From NCBI RefSeq assembly GCF_004011695.2, contig NC_082411.1, positions 1,348,001 to 1,412,000 on the forward strand: a stretch of DNA of 64,000 nt, written 5' to 3'. The translations under genes and the position numbers were made by a program. Under the pieces are notes generated by a model. It made no database searches and was not told the origin of the DNA. It saw only the letters and a list, made by a program, of their open reading frames with translations. Below, in pieces: positions 33,476 through 46,468 of this stretch. The first letter of the stretch is position 1. Each line of letters begins with the position of its first letter. This DNA comes from Ascochyta rabiei. Taxonomy: Eukaryota > Ascomycota > Dothideomycetes > Pleosporales > Didymellaceae.

Positions 33476-33674
33476 TGTCACGAGTATTCTCCCCACGCCG
33501 GGAGATACCTCGGCCAGGTCCCGGGCCAAGCCTGGGGACCTACTGGCCACACACGTATATAATATTCACAAACCTTAAGACTTATCTATTAAGGATTTGT
33601 CTTATCTCTTAAATATTACCCTATTATTTGTCCTATCTTGCTCTGCTCTATTGCCTGCCTACAGTGCCCTTACA
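33476..33674 (+). repeat. LTR of element E, little mutated
   Basis: About 199 bp from TGTCACGAGTATTC to GCCCTTACA, with unusually high GC for this region (CACGCCGGGAGATACCTCGG). It is followed by a Gag-like start, so it is read as a 5' LTR. The left flank is AATTC; its partner was not found. No second copy is in the window. Confidence 0.6.
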
Positions 33675-33750
33675 ATTCAAATCCTTTATACTCCTCTTAG
33701 AACAGGCAGCTAATTAGCAGCAGAGGAGCGGGGAAAACCCAGCCATTACA

Positions 33751-34425
33751 ATGGCAGGAGGACAACGCAACCTCTGCTTCACCACTAGCAACATAGAAGA
33801 GCTACCCCCTTTTAATAACCTTGGTTAGGAGCTGGACGCTTAATAACGCAACAACGCACTTAGGGTGTCGCCATTGCCTATAGAGCCACTACTTAACCCT
33901 TACATTAGGGGCAAGTTAGACGCTATAATAGTAGGCGTTACAACACTAGACGTCCTAACGCTACGCGCCACACAACCTACAATAGAAACCTTAACAGTCC
34001 CCTTAAACTTAGGGTTGCGGACTGAAAGTAGCGGTAGAAACAAGAGACCTCTTTCTTTAGACGCTAGGAGAAAGTTTAAAAGGCATAACAGTTAGGCGTT
34101 AACCCCCTCTGGGAGCAACACCAGGAAGCACCTAGGAGACCCCTGGCTAACAACTAGTGCCGCTAATTCATTAGGCAGAAGATGGAACCCTAAGGGAAAT
34201 AACTATTAACAATTCTAAGGTTAACTACAGAACTAGAGACAATATACTTAGGGATACCAGCAGCAGGGCTATTAGAGAGGCTGCGGAGGCAGCTATTAAC
34301 ATTCTAGTGGCAAGCTAAATCTAGGAAATAGCAAGCCCTAGTCGCTAACCTGTCCTACCTGCGGCTAGGGTTAGAAACTAAGAGAAAGTAAACCTGCATA
34401 ACAGTTACAGTCTAGCTTAACAACG
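33751..34425 (+). pseudogene. Element E Gag-like N-terminal part, truncated
   Basis: The ATG at 33751 opens MAGGQRNLCFTTSNIEELPP. Stops follow at about 33825 and 33841-33846, then an open run to 34095 (LSPYIRG-like text: PLLNPYIRGKLDAIIVG, then RNKRPLSLDARRKFKRHNS). The frame goes on with few stops (TIREITINNSKV-like text near 34190) to about 34390. I do not recognise a domain; position after an LTR suggests Gag. Decay is much lighter than in the neighbours. At about 34425 the sequence switches without a spacer into gypsy A, at a point between reverse transcriptase and RNase H. Confidence 0.5.
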
Positions 34426-36591
34426 CTAAATTTAGCTAAATCTGGTTAAGTAATAAGGAAGGAGGAGAGTTAGCCTCTTAAGCTAAGCAAAGAATCCCTA
34501 TAAGCTTTCTAGAATATAAAGTATTTATTTATTAATATACCTATCTTAGTTTATTTTATACCTAGGAGACAGACTAGGATAGAAGTAGATGCCTCTAGAG
34601 GCGATATCTTAGGAATCCTTAGTTAACTAGTCCCTAGGGAGGGGAAGCTGGCCTAATAGAGGCCTGTAGATTTCTATTTAGAGAAGTTAATCTAAGCTAA
34701 GTATAACTATAATACTTATAACTAGGAACTTCTCACAATTTTCTAGAGCCTATAGTATTAGCAGAGATACTTAGACAGTACCTTCTTTAAGATCTTAACA
34801 GATTACTAAAACCTAAAATAGTTTATAGAGACAAAGGTTCTTAGCTATTAGTAAGTAAGGGCATACTTAGTGTTATCTAAGTTTAACTTTATAATTAGTT
34901 ATTGCCTAAGGTCTACAAACCCTGTAGATAGACCCTTATAGCGTCCTAATTATATAAGAGAGGCATAAGACCTCTTATAAAAGTATAATAAGGCTTTTAT
35001 ATAACTGCTTTATGAGATCCTAACAAGGAGGAACCCTAATACTCCCCTAGTAGCAGTAATAACCCTTTATTTATCTATAAAAGGAAGAAAGAACATAAGG
35101 GATCTTAAAAGAGAAGAATTAAGAGAGAACAGTTAGACAGAGCTAATAACAGACTTAGACAACACAGACAAACTCTCTAGCACTAAAAAAGAGTTAAGTA
35201 ACGTTAAAATAGAATAAAATAACCTGGAAAAAGATAATATAGATAAGGAAAGGCGTATCTTACTTATAAGGCTAAAAGTTAAAGTGTAAGTTATTAAAGA
35301 ACGTTATAATAACCTAATATTAGGACACTTTCAAGCACAAAGGACCTTAGAGAAGGTTTAGCGTAGATATACCTAGAAGGGCATTACTAAGGATATATCT
35401 AACTACTGCTACAACTACTTAGTATAAAGGAGATTACCTGCTGCCTAATATAAACTGTACAGGTTATTATAACCTTTACTAGTGCTAAGCTAACTATAGG
35501 AGGATGTAATAATAGATTTTATTATAGAATTACCCTCTAGTAAGGTGGCTAGGCTAGTGTATAACTCTATACTAGTAGTAGTGTGTAAATTAACTAAAAC
35601 ATCACACTATATACCAGCTAGGGCTAATTAGGATAGAAAGGATCTAGCGCATACCTAGATTAGAGAAATTATCTACTTACACAGTACACTAGCATAAATT
35701 ATCTTAGATTAGGGGCTACTAATAAACTTAAAGACGTATGAAACCTTTAACTACTATTTAAACTTAAGACAAGTCTTAACATTAGCCTATTATCCCTAGA
35801 CAGATAGCTAAACAGAAAGGCAAAATTAGACTCTTAAATAGTACTTACGTTGCTACTATACTCTAGAATAAGACAATTAGGCCCTATCGATTTTAATTAC
35901 AGAATTTGTATATAATAATAGCATTTACGCATCTATAAATATAACATCTTTCTAAGCCTATTACAGTATAGATCTAAGGAGCACAGATTAGCCTACTTTC
36001 GCATTGAAAGGTAGAGGATCTCCCCTTGCAAAGGAATTAACTGCTAGAGTTATTGCCTTACAGGCTACCTGCAAAGTAAATATAAACAAGTAAAATAAGT
36101 ATTAAAAGAAACACTTAGATAAGAAATAACTACTAGCACCCTTTAAATTAGGCAATAAAGTACCAGTCTCTAGTAAGAATATTAGGACAGTACGCGTAAA
36201 AAAGAAGCTAGACTAGAAATACCTAGGACCTAGGACTATTATAGCCTAGATTAGCCCTAGCGCATATAGAGTAGACCTGCTAGAAATAAAAGAGATCTAT
36301 CTAGTATTCTATGCGTTACTGCTAGACCTATATATACTAAGATGTTAACTCGTAATTATATAGGAATAAATATAAGAACCTATAGTTAAAGGGGAAGAGA
36401 AGGTGTAAGATGTGAAAAAAGTCCTTAACAGAAGGTAAATAGACAACAGACAGTAGGAATACCTTATTAAGTAGGACAGATTCCCTAACTTAGAAAATTC
36501 CTAGGAAATTAGCATAAATCTTTCTAAAGAAGCGCTAAAATAATACTAGAAAATAATAAAGTAACTGCTTAGACTGCGTAATAAGACGTTA

Positions 36592-38454
36592 ACGTACTCT
36601 ACGGGTAAGCAGATCAAACGGGTGAGCGGATCACTCTGCCAAGACCACACCAAACCTCCACCTTACCACGCAATGCCTCAACAACAACATTAATCTACGC
36701 CCTTAAGAGAAGCTATAATAAAGCTTGCGCTCTAGGCAATTAAACAAGACGCAACGCTTACTCTATAACGCGCTGCAGCTATATATAACGCGCCTTACAG
36801 CACACTACATACTTAATACACAGGACAACCTACACAAGCTAATTATACGCTAGTTTAACAGATTATAGACCAGACTAAGGAGGACGTAATTACTAAGTAT
36901 ATCCTTACGCTAGATACACAAGGATTTGCCTCTTAGCTGGCTGCTGTAGCTAATATAGCTAATTCTTTACGTGCTAAGCGTAATATAGGCTATGTTAGCA
37001 TAAACTAGCCTAACACGTTTGTTAAGCGCTGCCCTAACCTTAAAGTAAGGTTTAATTATAAGTATAACTACAAGAGAGCCCTCTATAAGGATCTAGAGAT
37101 TATTAGGGGCTGGTTTAGGCTTGTAGCAAATGTTAAAGCTAAGTATAGCATCTAGAATAATAACATATACAACTTTAATAAGACAGGCTTTATAATAGGC
37201 TAGATATTAATAGAAGTAGTTATTATAGGCTTTAAGCGTTAAGGACAGCTAAAGGTAGTGCAGCAGGGTAACTATAAGTAGATAACAGTTATACAGGGCA
37301 TTAATAGCATAGGGTAGGCTATTCTACCCTTTATTATCTTTAAAGGCTGTAACTACCTCTCTGCCTAGTATAAAGAAGACAATCTGCCCTATAATTAGGT
37401 TATTAGAGTCTCTAAGAACAGATGGACTACTAACAAGCTTGGTCTAGACTGGTTAAAGCACTTTAATGCCTATACAAAGACGGGCACCTAAGAAGTGTAC
37501 TAGCTACTCCTTATTAACAGCCACAAGAGCTACAACTCCCTTAACTTCTAATAATACTGTAAGGAAGTAAAGATTGTTACACTGTGTATGCCTCTACACT
37601 TATCTCACCTCTTACAACCACTAGATATAGGTTGTTTTACCCCTCTAAAGAAGGCATATAGGCGCTAAGCCAAGAATCTTATGCGCAACTACATTACTTA
37701 TATTACTAAAACTAAGTTCCTACTATGCTTTATAGACGCCTATAAGGAGACATTTACTTCTAGCAATATCTAAGGAGGCTTCTAAGGCGCTGGAATAGTC
37801 CCCCTTGACCTAGAACGGGTCATAATGGGTCTTGATGTCCGCCTACGTACCCTACCGCTACCTCCTGTAGAAGATGCTCCCTGGCAGTCCTAAACCCCAA
37901 GTAATACCCTGCAATTAGGGTCGCAATTAACGCTGGTTTAAGAGAGGATTTAAAGGCATGCAAGCAGCTTACTAACTTTAATAGTTAAGGCCTTTAAAAA
38001 GCTTGCTAAAGGCGCAGCTATTGTTGCGCATAAGCTAGTGTTGGCTAAAAAGGAGATTACTAGGCTTTAAACAGCAAATAAGGCTGCTACGCGACATAAA
38101 TTAAATAAAAGAAAGCAGTTATAGGAGGAGGGGGTCTTAACAGCTAAGGAAGGCCTTTAAACAACTACCCTAACTAAGTTTAGGGCGCGTAGTAATAGTA
38201 AGAAGGCAAAGAAGCAAGTGCGCGCTAAAGGAGGGGAAGTAACCTAAAGACGCTGTACAAGGTGCTATAATGTTAGACATAACTTACGTACATATAAGAA
38301 GGCTGTAGAAGATGTTTCTAAATAATATTATGTACTGCACTACTGTATATAAGGCTTAAGTAGGCTAATGTAAGCTATAATAGGGTAGAGGTTTAGTGTG
38401 GTCTTAGCAGAGTGATCCGCTTACCTGTTTAATCTGCTTACCTGTAGAGTACGT
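36592..38454 (+). mobile_element. Fot1/pogo-like transposon, family 2, copy 3
   Basis: 1863 bp between TA dinucleotides (36590-36591 and 38455-38456). The uninterrupted site is seen in gypsy A copy 1 near 12418 (AGACGTTAAGGTT). Family 2 inverted repeats with the doubled motif. Confidence 0.85.
36673..38325 (+). pseudogene. Family 2 transposase, copy 3
   Basis: 1653 bases without indel; the HTH, CENPB-type, DDE and zinc-knuckle parts align with copy 1. Many sites that read TGG, CAG or CCA in copy 1 read TAG or CTA here. Example: copy 1 GTTGGCATAAACTGGCC near 21510 is GTTAGCATAAACTAGCC here. Inactive. Confidence 0.8.
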
Positions 38455-38715
38455 TAAGGTTAAAGTCTAAAAAAGGGGGAGACCAGAAAGGCTAAATACC
38501 TTTACTTAATTATAATTTTTCCCTATAGGAGTGTTTTAATTAATAAATATTTACTAGTTTATACTAAGGGAAAATATAACCCTACCTTACCCTAAGAAAT
38601 AATAACTAGCTAAAGTAGACATCTTTTAGCCTATTATAGCTATTTCTAATATAAGGAGATAAAGAAAGTTATATACTACGTTATATAGTTATAATTATAA
38701 GTAAATATAGAAGAA

Positions 38716-40375
38716 TTAGTATAGAAGAAAACCTTCCTAGTATTATTTAGACTATCTAAGAGTGTAATGCACCTAATTGCTATATTAGCCTAAAACTGTC
38801 TACTAACTACAAACTTAAGTATTATTAATCTAAACCTTCTATTATAAGGAATATCTACTAACTATAACTACTACTATAGGTATAAGTAGTAGCCTTGTAA
38901 CTACTATAAGGCTTCTTAGTAGCAGTAGCGGCAGCGGCAGCGTTAGCGGCAGCCTGTTTGGCAGCCTCCTGCTCCTCTCGCTCCTTCTAGAGTTAACTAA
39001 GGGTCTTTCTAGTGCCTGTAATCTGGTACTTTAACTATATAAGAAGTTAGATATTATTAAAATAGGTTAAAATATGCTTTAATACCTTCTTACAGAAGGT
39101 AATAGGCACTTCTAGATTAGACTTACTACTGCTCTCCTCTAATATCTTCTTCTACTTTATCTTAACCTTAACAGCGCTAGCCTTAGATTAATCTTACTTC
39201 TTAATATAGATGCTAGATAAGGTTAACTCCTATACGCAAGTGTTGCTATTATAGAGTGTAAGTAGCTCTTTCTACAGTAAATAGTTCTTATAAAGGTTAG
39301 ATTATGCTATAATAAGCTAAAAAGAGAAAGAATGTACTCTTAAATTATACCTAGCAATAAGCTAGCCTAGTTAATAATAGACTTGCCTATTATAGTCTTC
39401 TTATTAATAGACATAGGCGTAGTAGTAGTAGTTGTTGTAGGGGTAGTCTTAACGCTAGCAGTATTAATAATAGCAGCATAAGCAGTAGTAACTAGGTAGT
39501 AACTAGAGTAAAGGCGTGCTATATTGCTAGAAAGCCTTAAATAGCTGTTAGCGTACTTATTAGGGCCCTAAACGTGTTAAAAGATACTAAAACAAGCTAA
39601 AAGGAGACAAAGTACGTACTAATAGGTAATTCTTGTTACTATTATAACACTTTCTATAGTAGTAGGCCTAGGTGTCCCTATAACGGAGGCTACTCTATAA
39701 AGCTAGGTTAGTAGAGAAACAACAGTACCTATAGACATTACTATTAGCAATATAGTAGAGAGAGAGCATATAGTACTACTTAGCAGTTCTAATATTCTTA
39801 GTAATTTTAATCTTGCAGTAAGCAGGCATTAACATAACAGCTATAGTAAATAGTAGTTAGTAATAGTTAGTAACAGTTAGTAGTGGGCGGTAACGGATAG
39901 GAGCGGTCTAGAAAGGTTACTAAGGCGTGTTGTGTAGTACTATCTGCTAAAACGTCTTAGAACATGCTAGAAAGACCTAGAAAATCCCTTATCTATCCTT
40001 ACAAAAGTGCTAGACAGAATAGGTTAGTACTTACTAAAATAAAGTAGGATATAGTAGTAACTAATAAAACTAGAGGTATAGATAGCTTATATACTGCCAG
40101 CTACCTAGTTAGAGCTTTAGCCTACATAGACAGCTACCTAGACCCTAGAGGTAAAGTAAGAGGTAAGAGAGGATTTCTGTTTAACTTTTACTAGGTGAAG
40201 GCAGAATTAGTATTAAGCCCCCTCTAGCCTTACAAGGCGTCTAAAACGCCTAAAACTAGTTAGAATTGGCTATAACTGGACAGACAGAGTAAACACATCT
40301 AAAGCTAGACTAAAATAATACAGTATTGCTAATTATACCATTACTTAAGCCAAACAATCTTAAGAAGGGAGGCAT
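38716..40375 (-). other. Coding-like antisense frame in gypsy A post-pol region
   Basis: Read on the minus strand and through RIP-type stops, about 39350 to 38900 gives a continuous frame. Examples are LSSIYIKK, then ITFCKKVLKHILTYFNNI, then KEREEQEAAKQAAANAAAAA near 38900-38990, a charged Ala-rich coiled-coil-like end. In the gypsy A copy at 18894-19112 one of the stop positions still reads CAG (Gln; LLQKD), which supports a real frame. The upstream part (40375-39400) has hydrophobic runs but is less certain. It may be an antisense gene of the retrotransposon or a captured fragment. I do not recognise a family. Confidence 0.4.
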
Positions 40376-40577
40376 TATTAGGCGCTGGGCCTAGAGGTAC
40401 CTCTACTAGTCTTAGCAAGCAACTATAGGGCTAGCCAGCCTAGACTATATAAAGGTGTTAGAGGCTATCACTAATACTCTAGCAATTAGTCTCGTTACTA
40501 CACACTACGTACCTCAATACACTTGCTATCCTCTTTAACCCTATCCTCCCTCGTAATCGCTTTGTACACTCTTTACA
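40376..40577 (+). repeat. Gypsy A copy 2 3' LTR
   Basis: 202 bp, starting TATTAGGCGC (TG changed to TA) after the purine tract AAGAAGGGAGGCAT. The right flank AAAGA leads into a copia element, and no matching left flank was found. Confidence 0.8.
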
Positions 40578-43500
40578 AAAGATACTACACTATACTTAGA
40601 CTAATACAAATAACTACAAATTAGGAGACATAGCTAAGTAAATTTAATTAGGCAGTAACTTAAGCTAAAACCTTTAAGGTAGCTAAGGTTATGTAAACAT
40701 AAGCTGTTATTAATAATTTTTTAGGCTCTGTATCTAACACAGCATTAACCTAGACTACAGCGTTCTAAGGGCTAGGATATAATAAGAAAGCTATAAATAG
40801 AAAAAGGATAATTAAACTCTTCTATAGTTATATAAGCCTTTAACATGTATTAAGAGGGAAGCCTAAGAGCGCCTTTGTAGTAAGAGAGGTATTATACGCA
40901 GTAAGTAGTAAATCTAACTTAAACCTATAAAGAGCGCCTTTAGTAGAGAACTTAGAGCGCTATCTAACAATAATTATTAAATCTAGGGAAACCCTAGGTA
41001 AAGTAAAAGAAAGATAGATAGCTAAAGTGCTAAAACTAAGTAGTTTCTAGAGAGGAATATAGCAAGAGCTAAAGATATATATCCTACCTATAAACAGTGT
41101 TACAATATATCTAACTACTACTATATAAATACAGCTAAGGCACCTAAGTAATTTAAGCTAAATAGAAGTGTTATAAAACTAGTACAGTATAAGCTTAAAC
41201 ATAATAGTAACTTATAAAAGATAATACAGCTAATATCTTAAAGGACTAGGTAACTACAAGTAATAAGAGTGTCTTAATTAATTACTCTACACTTTAAGAC
41301 GTCTTAAACACTAGACAAGATTTTTAAGTAACTAGATAGCTAAGAAAATGCTTAGGTTAATAAAGGTAGTATAAAAGCAGTAATAGCGCAAGTAATTAAG
41401 GATATCTATTGAAGAAGGTATTTCTCCTAGATTCTAGCTTAACTACGCATATCTATAATAACCTCTTAAGACTTAGAGTTGTATACTAGCTAGCAATAGG
41501 AGATTATATCTAGACTAGGAACTCTAAGGTCTAGATATAAGGATATAGTACTGTTAATATATTAGTAGAGGGATCTTAAGGTAAATAAGTACTACGCTTA
41601 GATATTATTACGTAGTGCCTAGATTTCCTCTATAACCTAGTATTATTTAGGTTACTCTAAAGACAAGGAATATAGTAGAATAACTAAGTAGATCTCACAA
41701 CGCTAAGTTAAAGAAACAGCAACAGTATAGGTATCCTAATAGAAAGCTTTACACAGTAGGTTATTAAATAACTAAATATAGCTATAGTAGCACTGTATAT
41801 GCATATAAATTATAATAGAAGATTACTATAGAGAGTAACAGCTATATTATAGCATAAGGGGCTTAGATATCTAAGACTATCTGTAATTAAGCACCTTATA
41901 TATTAATCTAAGGGGTTAAAGATTAAAGGCATTATAAAAGTGTAATATAATATTTATAGATAATTAAAATTAAAGCGTTAAATATAAAGAACCCTATAAT
42001 TAAATAATAATAGCCTAGGTAAATATATAGCTATAGACTTTTATAAATATAAAGTAGAAAGCTTTAATAAGAAAAAGGGTTAAATACCTTTTACCTACTA
42101 ACACTCTCAGTACGTATAGGACTTCTACTTTAAGGACAATAGCCCTATAAGATCTATTATCTGTCTACTTAGAATCTTTATCTAGTTCTTAAAGAAACAG
42201 TTTAATATTACAGCTAAAGTAATTAAGATAGATAACAAAATTATTATAGTTAAACAAGAGGTTAAGAGATAGTGCACGTCCCTCTTAATAAGACTTAAGC
42301 CTTCTACTCTAGACATATCAGCTTAAAATAGAGGAGCTAAACACTTAGAGGGTGTAATAAAAGAAAAGGTACGCGTAATTTAACTAGACGCAAATCTACT
42401 ATAGGAACTCTAGCTAGAAATTACTAGAGCAGCAGTATACCTCTACAATTAGACACTAAATTATCTAAATAAGTAGAGATTACTGTATAAAATATTCTTT
42501 ATATATATAGCTGCTATAAATAGTATAGTTACTAGACCTTAAAAACTAAACTAGGCTTACCTAAAAGTATTCAGATGCAAAGCATTTACAATAACTAATA
42601 ACACCTATTAAAGAAAATTAAGGCTATAAAGACTAGACCTAAAGGTAAAGATTAGATACTTAGTAAGATACTAGTCTACTAACATATACCAAATCTAGGT
42701 CCTATTAATAGCTAAAGTAATTAATACCTGTAATATAGTGTTTAATAAAGAAACAATATTTAATAGTAAAATAGAGGATATTATAGATAACCTTATGCAT
42801 AACATATTAGAGGAAATTATAACTTAGATTAGTACAGTTAGCCTTCGAGCTATATAGAGCTATATATCTAAAACTAAAATGTTCTATAAGAATAAGACAA
42901 CGTAGGAGAACACTCTGCGTGCTAAATAACCCTAATATTACTAAAGCAGGAAGATTGTAGAGGCATACCTAACGCCTCTACTAACTCCTCTGCTAGCAGT
43001 ATTCCTAACTAAATAGATAAGCTATAATAAGACAACAGACTAACTTATATAAGACTAAGGAACGTCTATAACAACGCTGTAGGTAGCTGCATTTATAGCA
43101 GGCATTAAGGTAGGACACCTTAGTTAATATAAAGGAAAACATTTTAATAAAGCTTAATTAAAAAGGATTATAGTAAAGGGAAATAAACTATATTAAAATA
43201 ACCTTCTGCTATTACCTACAGCATACTTAAAGCTAGAGGAGCACCCTCTCTATAAGATGTTTAAATAAGTAGAAAATAAATACCTATAAAGCTATAAACA
43301 AATAGAGTTATAGGCTAAAACTCTAGCAGCTCTAGTTTAAAAGTTAAAATAATAAATACTTAACTGTATATAGGTCTATATATATAAGTTTAATAGATAC
43401 TACTACCTTAACAAGTATAAAGTAAGGCTTATAGTTAGAGGAGACTAATAATATAATATTATGTTATAAGACATGTATATAGTAACACTTATAGGCTAAT

Positions 43501-44293
43501 TACTTAGAATACTAATAGTAATTACTATAAAATATAATCTTAAACTAAAATAATAGGATATTATAAATGCGTTTCTCTATAAAGCTATTAACTGCAAAAT
43601 ATACATAAGGATACTAAGAAGATACTAGAAGATAGGCACCTTACTAAAGGTACAGAAAGCCTTATATAGACTCTGCATCTCCTCTCTACTATAGTAGAAG
43701 GAATTTACAGCAAAATTTGCTAGAATTAGATTTAAATAAGTACTATAAGAGCTATACTTTATAATTATAAATAGAATGATTATCTTCTTCTATATAGACA
43801 ATATTATAATTGCGTACTACCTAAAGTATAAATAAGAGGTAGATAATGCTATTAAGTAGATATAGGTGCAATACCTATGTACTAGAGGAGAGAACCTTTA
43901 ATAGTTCCTTAGTATAGAAGTCTAATATAATAGATAGTAATAGATAATTTAATTGTTATAAGCTGTATATTTTAATAAGATTAGTTAATGAGTAACTAGA
44001 TAGGATATAAGGTATAATACGCTAATATCTAGAACTAAACTTAAGCCTAGGAATAGTTAAGCTAAACTACTAGAGATTAATTAATATTAGTAAAAGATTA
44101 GATCTCTGTTATTTGTAGTAGTAACTACTCATCCTAATATAGTGTTTACTGCGTTACAACTTATATACTTTTTAGTTAACCTAAGTAATAAACACTAAGA
44201 TGCTGCTAACTAAGTGCTTATGTACCTACAGAAGACAAGAAATCTATTACTTAACTTTAAATAGGGCAAAGGACTTAAAGTTGCAAGTAATGT
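40578..44293 (+). pseudogene. Copia 1 plus-strand copy, gag-pol part
   Basis: This is copia-type pol with stops: an integrase region at about 41800-42400, then reverse transcriptase with IIFFYIDNIIIA near 43780-43815, where FYVDDIIIA is usual, then the start of RNase H. It is collinear with the minus-strand copy at 59880-63119. It breaks at AATGT (44289-44293), where copia 2 begins; the sibling continues ATTATTTGCTAAT. The 3' end of the same type and strand reappears at 57156-57613. Confidence 0.7.
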
Positions 44294-44455
44294 TGTTGGA
44301 TAACATGCTTAATGTGCAAAGATGATAATAAAGGTGATTTATTAATAATTATCTGTCTTAATGGCTCATTCTATGTGTGTGTGCCGCTAGCCCTTAAGTT
44401 AACCAAGGTTAACCCTAAACCCCCAACTTGGCTCAGCAAGGTTAGTTATCTAACA
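44294..44455 (-). repeat. Copia 2 3' LTR
   Basis: 162 bp, plus-strand reading TGTTGGATAACATGC to TTATCTAACA. The inner neighbour is a C-rich tract (CACCCCCTTAGC), the polypurine tract on the minus strand. This LTR keeps a block with few RIP changes (CCCCCAACTTGGCTCAGC). Confidence 0.75.
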
Positions 44456-46468
44456 CACCCCCTTAGCTTTAAGGCCCTATTAAAGCTAGACATAATTAGC
44501 TCTTATTGTACCTCTAGGTTAGCGAGCTTCTAGTTAAGTAATTCTATCTAGGTGTTAGCTGGCTTTCTTTGTTTAGTATGTTTCTTGAGCCCTAGCTGCC
44601 TTAGAAAGGTTAACTACTTGCTTGCAGGCAGAGCCTTTGTAAGTCTGTTAGCTAAAATCTTAGTAGATAGGACATAGGTTACTATTATAGTGCCTTTGTT
44701 TACCTCTTGTTATAGCTAGTAGTTGTAAATCTCTACATGTTGTAGTTTAGTTTAGAGTTTTAAGACTTCCTTATTAATTAATTAGATAGTCTAGGTATTA
44801 TTATATTAAATAGTAATTGTTAATTATAAGAGGTATATGCTAAGTTCTACTAATAGTTATAAGATAAAGATAGCTTCCTTAGCTACCTGTGCTAGGGCAA
44901 GTAGCTCTGCTTTAGTTGTTAATGTAGTAACTGTGTCTTATTTATTAGCTCTCTAGGTAATAAGTCCTCTATATAGTTTAATAGTATATCCTTAGGAGCT
45001 TTTCCTATTAAGAGTATTATTAGCAAATAATGTATTACTAGCAACTACTAGGTGCTTGTTGCCTCTAAAGGTAAGGGACAGATCTTGTGTCCCTTATAGG
45101 TATAATAGTACTTAATCTACTACGTTATAGTGCTGCTGTCTAGGGTTAGTTAGAAATTGTGCCAGCCTAGATGTAGCAAAGGCAATGTTAGGCCTAGTAG
45201 TGACTGCAGTAAAGAGGAAAGATCTAATCTTTCTCTAGTATTTTTTAATTTCTAATGCTGCAGCTTCCCCTTTATTTAGTAGAAGCTTAATACTTAATAT
45301 TAGTGTGTTGTGTTGTATGTCTGTCTTATCTACTAGGGAGATAATTTTGTTAATATATAACGCCTATAAGAGGAGGATCCTTAGGTTATCTTAATCTTAG
45401 GTTATCTCTACTCCTAGGAACTATTGCAGATTATTTCCTCCTGTAATAGATTATTTGTTAGTAATATAGCTAAGGGCCTTGTCTTCCTTATGTCTTTTAG
45501 TTAGGTAATAAGCTATAATAATATTGTCTACATAGAAGAAGATAGTAACTCTATTCTTAAGTAAGCAGCAGGGTTTATAGGGAATAACTGTAAATCTATA
45601 GCTTGTTAGAGTAGATGTAAATTTCTTTTACTAGAGGAGTAGAGAGATTCTTAGTATATATAGTGCCTTGTGTACCTATAGAACTGTACCTAGTTTCTAA
45701 TACCTGTGTAGCATCCTTATATAGACCTCTCTATTAATTAATATATAAATAAAGGTGTTTATAACATTAAACCACTTAAGTTTTAGGTTATGTGCTACTA
45801 AAATTGCTATAAGTATTCTAAAGGACCTACTAGCTAGTGTCGCTGCGTAGGTATCTTTAGAAGTAATGTTTTATTACTAGTTACCTTAGACTACTAGTCG
45901 CGCCTTATATTTAAGTAGGTAGTAGTTCTTATTAAGCTTATACGTGTATACCTATATACAGTTAAGTACCTAGTATCCTACTACCTTAGTCTTTATTAGG
46001 GGTACTTTAGACTTTAACTTTATAGTCTAATAGCTGCTAAGGTGTTCTTACTTAGCTTCTTTAAACTATTTATAAAGTAGGTAGTCCTCTAGGTTTAATT
46101 GTGCTGTTAGCTCTAGTAGGAGTTAGGTTTAATAAGACTTAAGCCCCTTTATTAGTATTTGTTTTAACCTAGTCTTATTAATATTGTTGCCCTAGTATAT
46201 GCCTATATATCTGCCGTAAATACTAGCTATAAATACAGCTTTCTATAGGATAGTTTATGAAGTTCCTTAAGATTACGCTAGCGTTAATTCTAACTAATTA
46301 GCAGTTAACTAGTGCTACCTGCTAACTCCTAATTAGCTGTTACCTCTTACTAACTAGAATAACAATAACGTGTTTATTAATAACGTAACTAGTAGTAGAG
46401 TTAGAGGAGGGGTTAGATATATATGTCCAGCTTTCTGTCTATTATTATAACCTAGTTAATCTTCTATA

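Larger units (their letters stand above)
34425..38470 (+). pseudogene. Gypsy A copy 2 pol: RNase H, integrase, chromodomain
   Basis: RNase H begins at IEVDAS near 34580. Integrase runs from about 35320 to 35990 with VIIDFIIELP near 35507. The chromodomain EYLIKWDRFPNLENS lies near 36458-36500. The frame is interrupted by the transposon at 36592-38454 and ends at the purine tract near 38470. Same stop pattern as copy 1 with extra private mutations. Confidence 0.75.
34425..40577 (+). mobile_element. Gypsy A copy 2, 3' half (with Fot1 insertion)
   Basis: From GCTAAATTTAGCTAAATC it is nearly identical to 10258-12680, then carries the post-pol region and a 202-bp 3' LTR (40376-40577). Its Gag, protease and reverse transcriptase are missing; element E stands in their place. 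A Fot1-like element interrupts it at 36592-38454. Stretches such as 34425-34900 match copy 1 almost base for base, stops included. Confidence 0.8.

Noticed and set aside
38920..38965. CAG/CGG-like triplet run as an expanded microsatellite
   Set aside because: It is short and imperfect and fits an Ala-rich codon run on the minus strand.
44312..44533. 73-codon plus-strand frame
   Set aside because: It lies mainly in the copia 2 LTR and the adjoining tract; the LTR is a repeat, not a gene.
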